Notes under the pieces: model-generated
What the model saw: only the letters and a program-made list of their open reading frames with translations
What the model was told of the DNA's origin: nothing
Database searches by the model: none
Shown: piece after piece, positions 63,035 to 64,000 of the stretch
Numbering within the stretch: the stretch's first letter is position 1
Layout of the letters: every line of letters begins with the position of its first letter
Position numbers and translations under genes: made by a program
DNA from: Alkaliphilus oremlandii OhILAs
Lineage (GTDB): Bacteria; Bacillota; Clostridia; Peptostreptococcales; Natronincolaceae
Length of the DNA: 64,000 bases
Direction: 5' to 3'
NCBI RefSeq assembly: GCF_000018325.1
Contig: NC_009922.1
Location: 186,001-250,000, forward strand

Positions 63035-63819
63035 AGCTAGAAATAAACAATGTAAATTGCGGCTACCCTAAAAAGACCATACTTGAAAACATATCATTTG
63101 AAATAGGTACAGGAGATATACTTTGTATATTGGGCCCAAATGGCGTAGGGAAAACCACTCTATTTAAAACGATACTTGGGTTTTTGAAGCTACAAGGCGG
63201 AAGCATATTATTAGATGGACAAGATATAAACACATGGTCTAGAAAAGACTTTGCAAAGGCAATCGGATATGTTCCACAGGCACATACACCACCGTTTCCA
63301 TATAAGGTAAGAGAGGTTGTAGTAATGGGAAGAACTGCTCATTTAGGCATTTTCGCCTCCCCTTCTTTACAGGATTATGCAATAGCAGAAAAGGTAATAG
63401 ATTCATTGGGCATATCGTATTTGACGGATAGTGTTTATACAGAAATCAGCGGTGGGGAAAGGCAACTCGTATTAATAGCAAGAGCTTTGGCACAAGAGCC
63501 TAAAATATTAATAATGGATGAGCCCACCTCCAACTTAGACTATGGGAACCAAGTTAGGGTGCTAAAACATATAAAAGAGCTTTCAAAAAGAAATATAGGA
63601 ATCATTATGACATCTCACTTTCCGGATCATGCTTTTATGGCATCCACAAAGGTGCTGGCAATAAATCGGGGAGGTGAATATCGTATTGGGACACCGAAAG
63701 AAGTCGTTACATCTCAACTTTTACAGAGGATATATAATATCCGTGTTCAAATAGACACCGTAGTGGACAGGGTACATAACGATCATTTAAAAGTGTGTGT
63801 ACCAATACTGAAAGATTAA
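63025..63819 (+). CDS. FecE/BtuD/MolC-type ABC transporter ATPase
   Basis: The product is 264 residues with Walker A LGPNGVGKTT, signature EISGGERQLVLIARALAQ, Walker B ILIMDEPTSNLD and switch His in MTSHFPDHAF. Overlap with the permease indicates one transcript. It is a paralogue of the ATPase at 41705. Confidence 0.95.
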   Translation: MELKLEINNVNCGYPKKTILENISFEIGTGDILCILGPNGVGKTTLFKTILGFLKLQGGSILLDGQDINTWSRKDFAKAIGYVPQAHTPPFPYKVREVVVMGRTAHLGIFASPSLQDYAIAEKVIDSLGISYLTDSVYTEISGGERQLVLIARALAQEPKILIMDEPTSNLDYGNQVRVLKHIKELSKRNIGIIMTSHFPDHAFMASTKVLAINRGGEYRIGTPKEVVTSQLLQRIYNIRVQIDTVVDRVHNDHLKVCVPILKD

Positions 63820-63884
63820 AGCTTACAACTTCCAAGCGTTCATTGAAAGCTTGAGCTTTAATATTACAAGGGGGAATCAAAGAC

Positions 63885-64000
63885 ATGAAAATGATAAAGA
63901 ACAAATCGAAGGTATTGTTAAGCACAGTACTAATCTTGACCATGGTAATGAGTTTAATGATTGGTTGTACATCGAAGCCTACAAATTCAGAGCCAACAGT
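63885..64000 (+). CDS. ABC transporter substrate-binding lipoprotein, 5' part only
   Basis: The ATG follows GGGGGAATC. Thirty-eight residues are visible before the window ends: a basic N-terminus, a hydrophobic core, and a lipobox MIGCTSKP (Cys27). Position behind permease and ATPase genes identifies it as the binding protein of this importer. Confidence 0.8.
   Translation, partial: MKMIKNKSKVLLSTVLILTMVMSLMIGCTSKPTNSEPT

Overview
The window looks like chromosomal DNA of a low-GC, spore-forming-type anaerobic Firmicute (Clostridia). The evidence is the AT-rich sequence, strong AGGAGG-type ribosome binding sites, a crotonase/acyl-CoA dehydrogenase/EtfBA operon, S-layer homology proteins, sigma-54 activators and an anaerobic Mo-enzyme cluster. 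Gene content (crotonate-type operon, a TtrA/SrdA/ArrA-like reductase, GlnRS in a clostridium) resembles Alkaliphilus. That assignment is an inference from memory of the genus, not a search result. No rRNA, tRNA or CRISPR array was seen.

Layout. 1-4160: a cut-off hypothetical gene, a PGRP-type amidase, an ECF sigma / membrane protein / TPR protein operon, and a small His/Met/Tyr-rich protein. 4161-13363: a sigma-54 promoter drives crotonase, GntP-type permease, fused CoA-transferase, acyl-CoA dehydrogenase and EtfB/EtfA, followed by a PAS-type sigma-54 activator. A decayed DUF2935 copy (4223-4370) and the intact DUF2935 gene (13594-14520) flank this block as direct repeats. 14611-21506: Rieske oxidoreductase, tocopherol-cyclase-like protein, papain-like protein, GlnRS and a MATE pump. 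21679-29917: FAD reductase-like lipoprotein, YesM/YesN-type two-component system, bactofilin plus M23 peptidase, polar amino-acid ABC transporter. 30167-38319: chemotaxis receptor, RocR-like activator with a sigma-54-driven AGCS transporter and RocB peptidase, AzlCD. 38561-47341: two SLH surface proteins, a FecBCD-type ABC transporter, a TiaS-like protein, and two flavoproteins, the second with an in-frame TGA inside a fused DUF1667 domain.

47624-60239 is the most striking part: an apparently self-contained respiratory oxyanion-reductase module. A periplasmic binding protein, a Cache histidine kinase and an NtrC-type regulator precede three 21-bp-phased dyads and a near-perfect sigma-54 promoter. 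That promoter feeds a Tat-exported molybdopterin oxidoreductase (TtrA/SrdA/ArrA-like, about 1021 aa) whose Mo-ligand position is an in-frame UGA, predicted selenocysteine 257, followed by a SECIS-like hairpin. Behind it come a TorD chaperone, a four-cluster Fe-S subunit, MobA, a polyferredoxin-like protein, MoeA and MobB. No membrane quinol-oxidising subunit is present.

60240-64000: a degraded IS21-family istA fragment, a folded, possibly pseudoknotted leader, then a DUF364 protein and a second FecCD-type ABC transporter. From its position next to Mo-cofactor genes this transporter may carry a metal or oxyanion such as molybdate or tungstate. The window ends inside its binding-protein gene.
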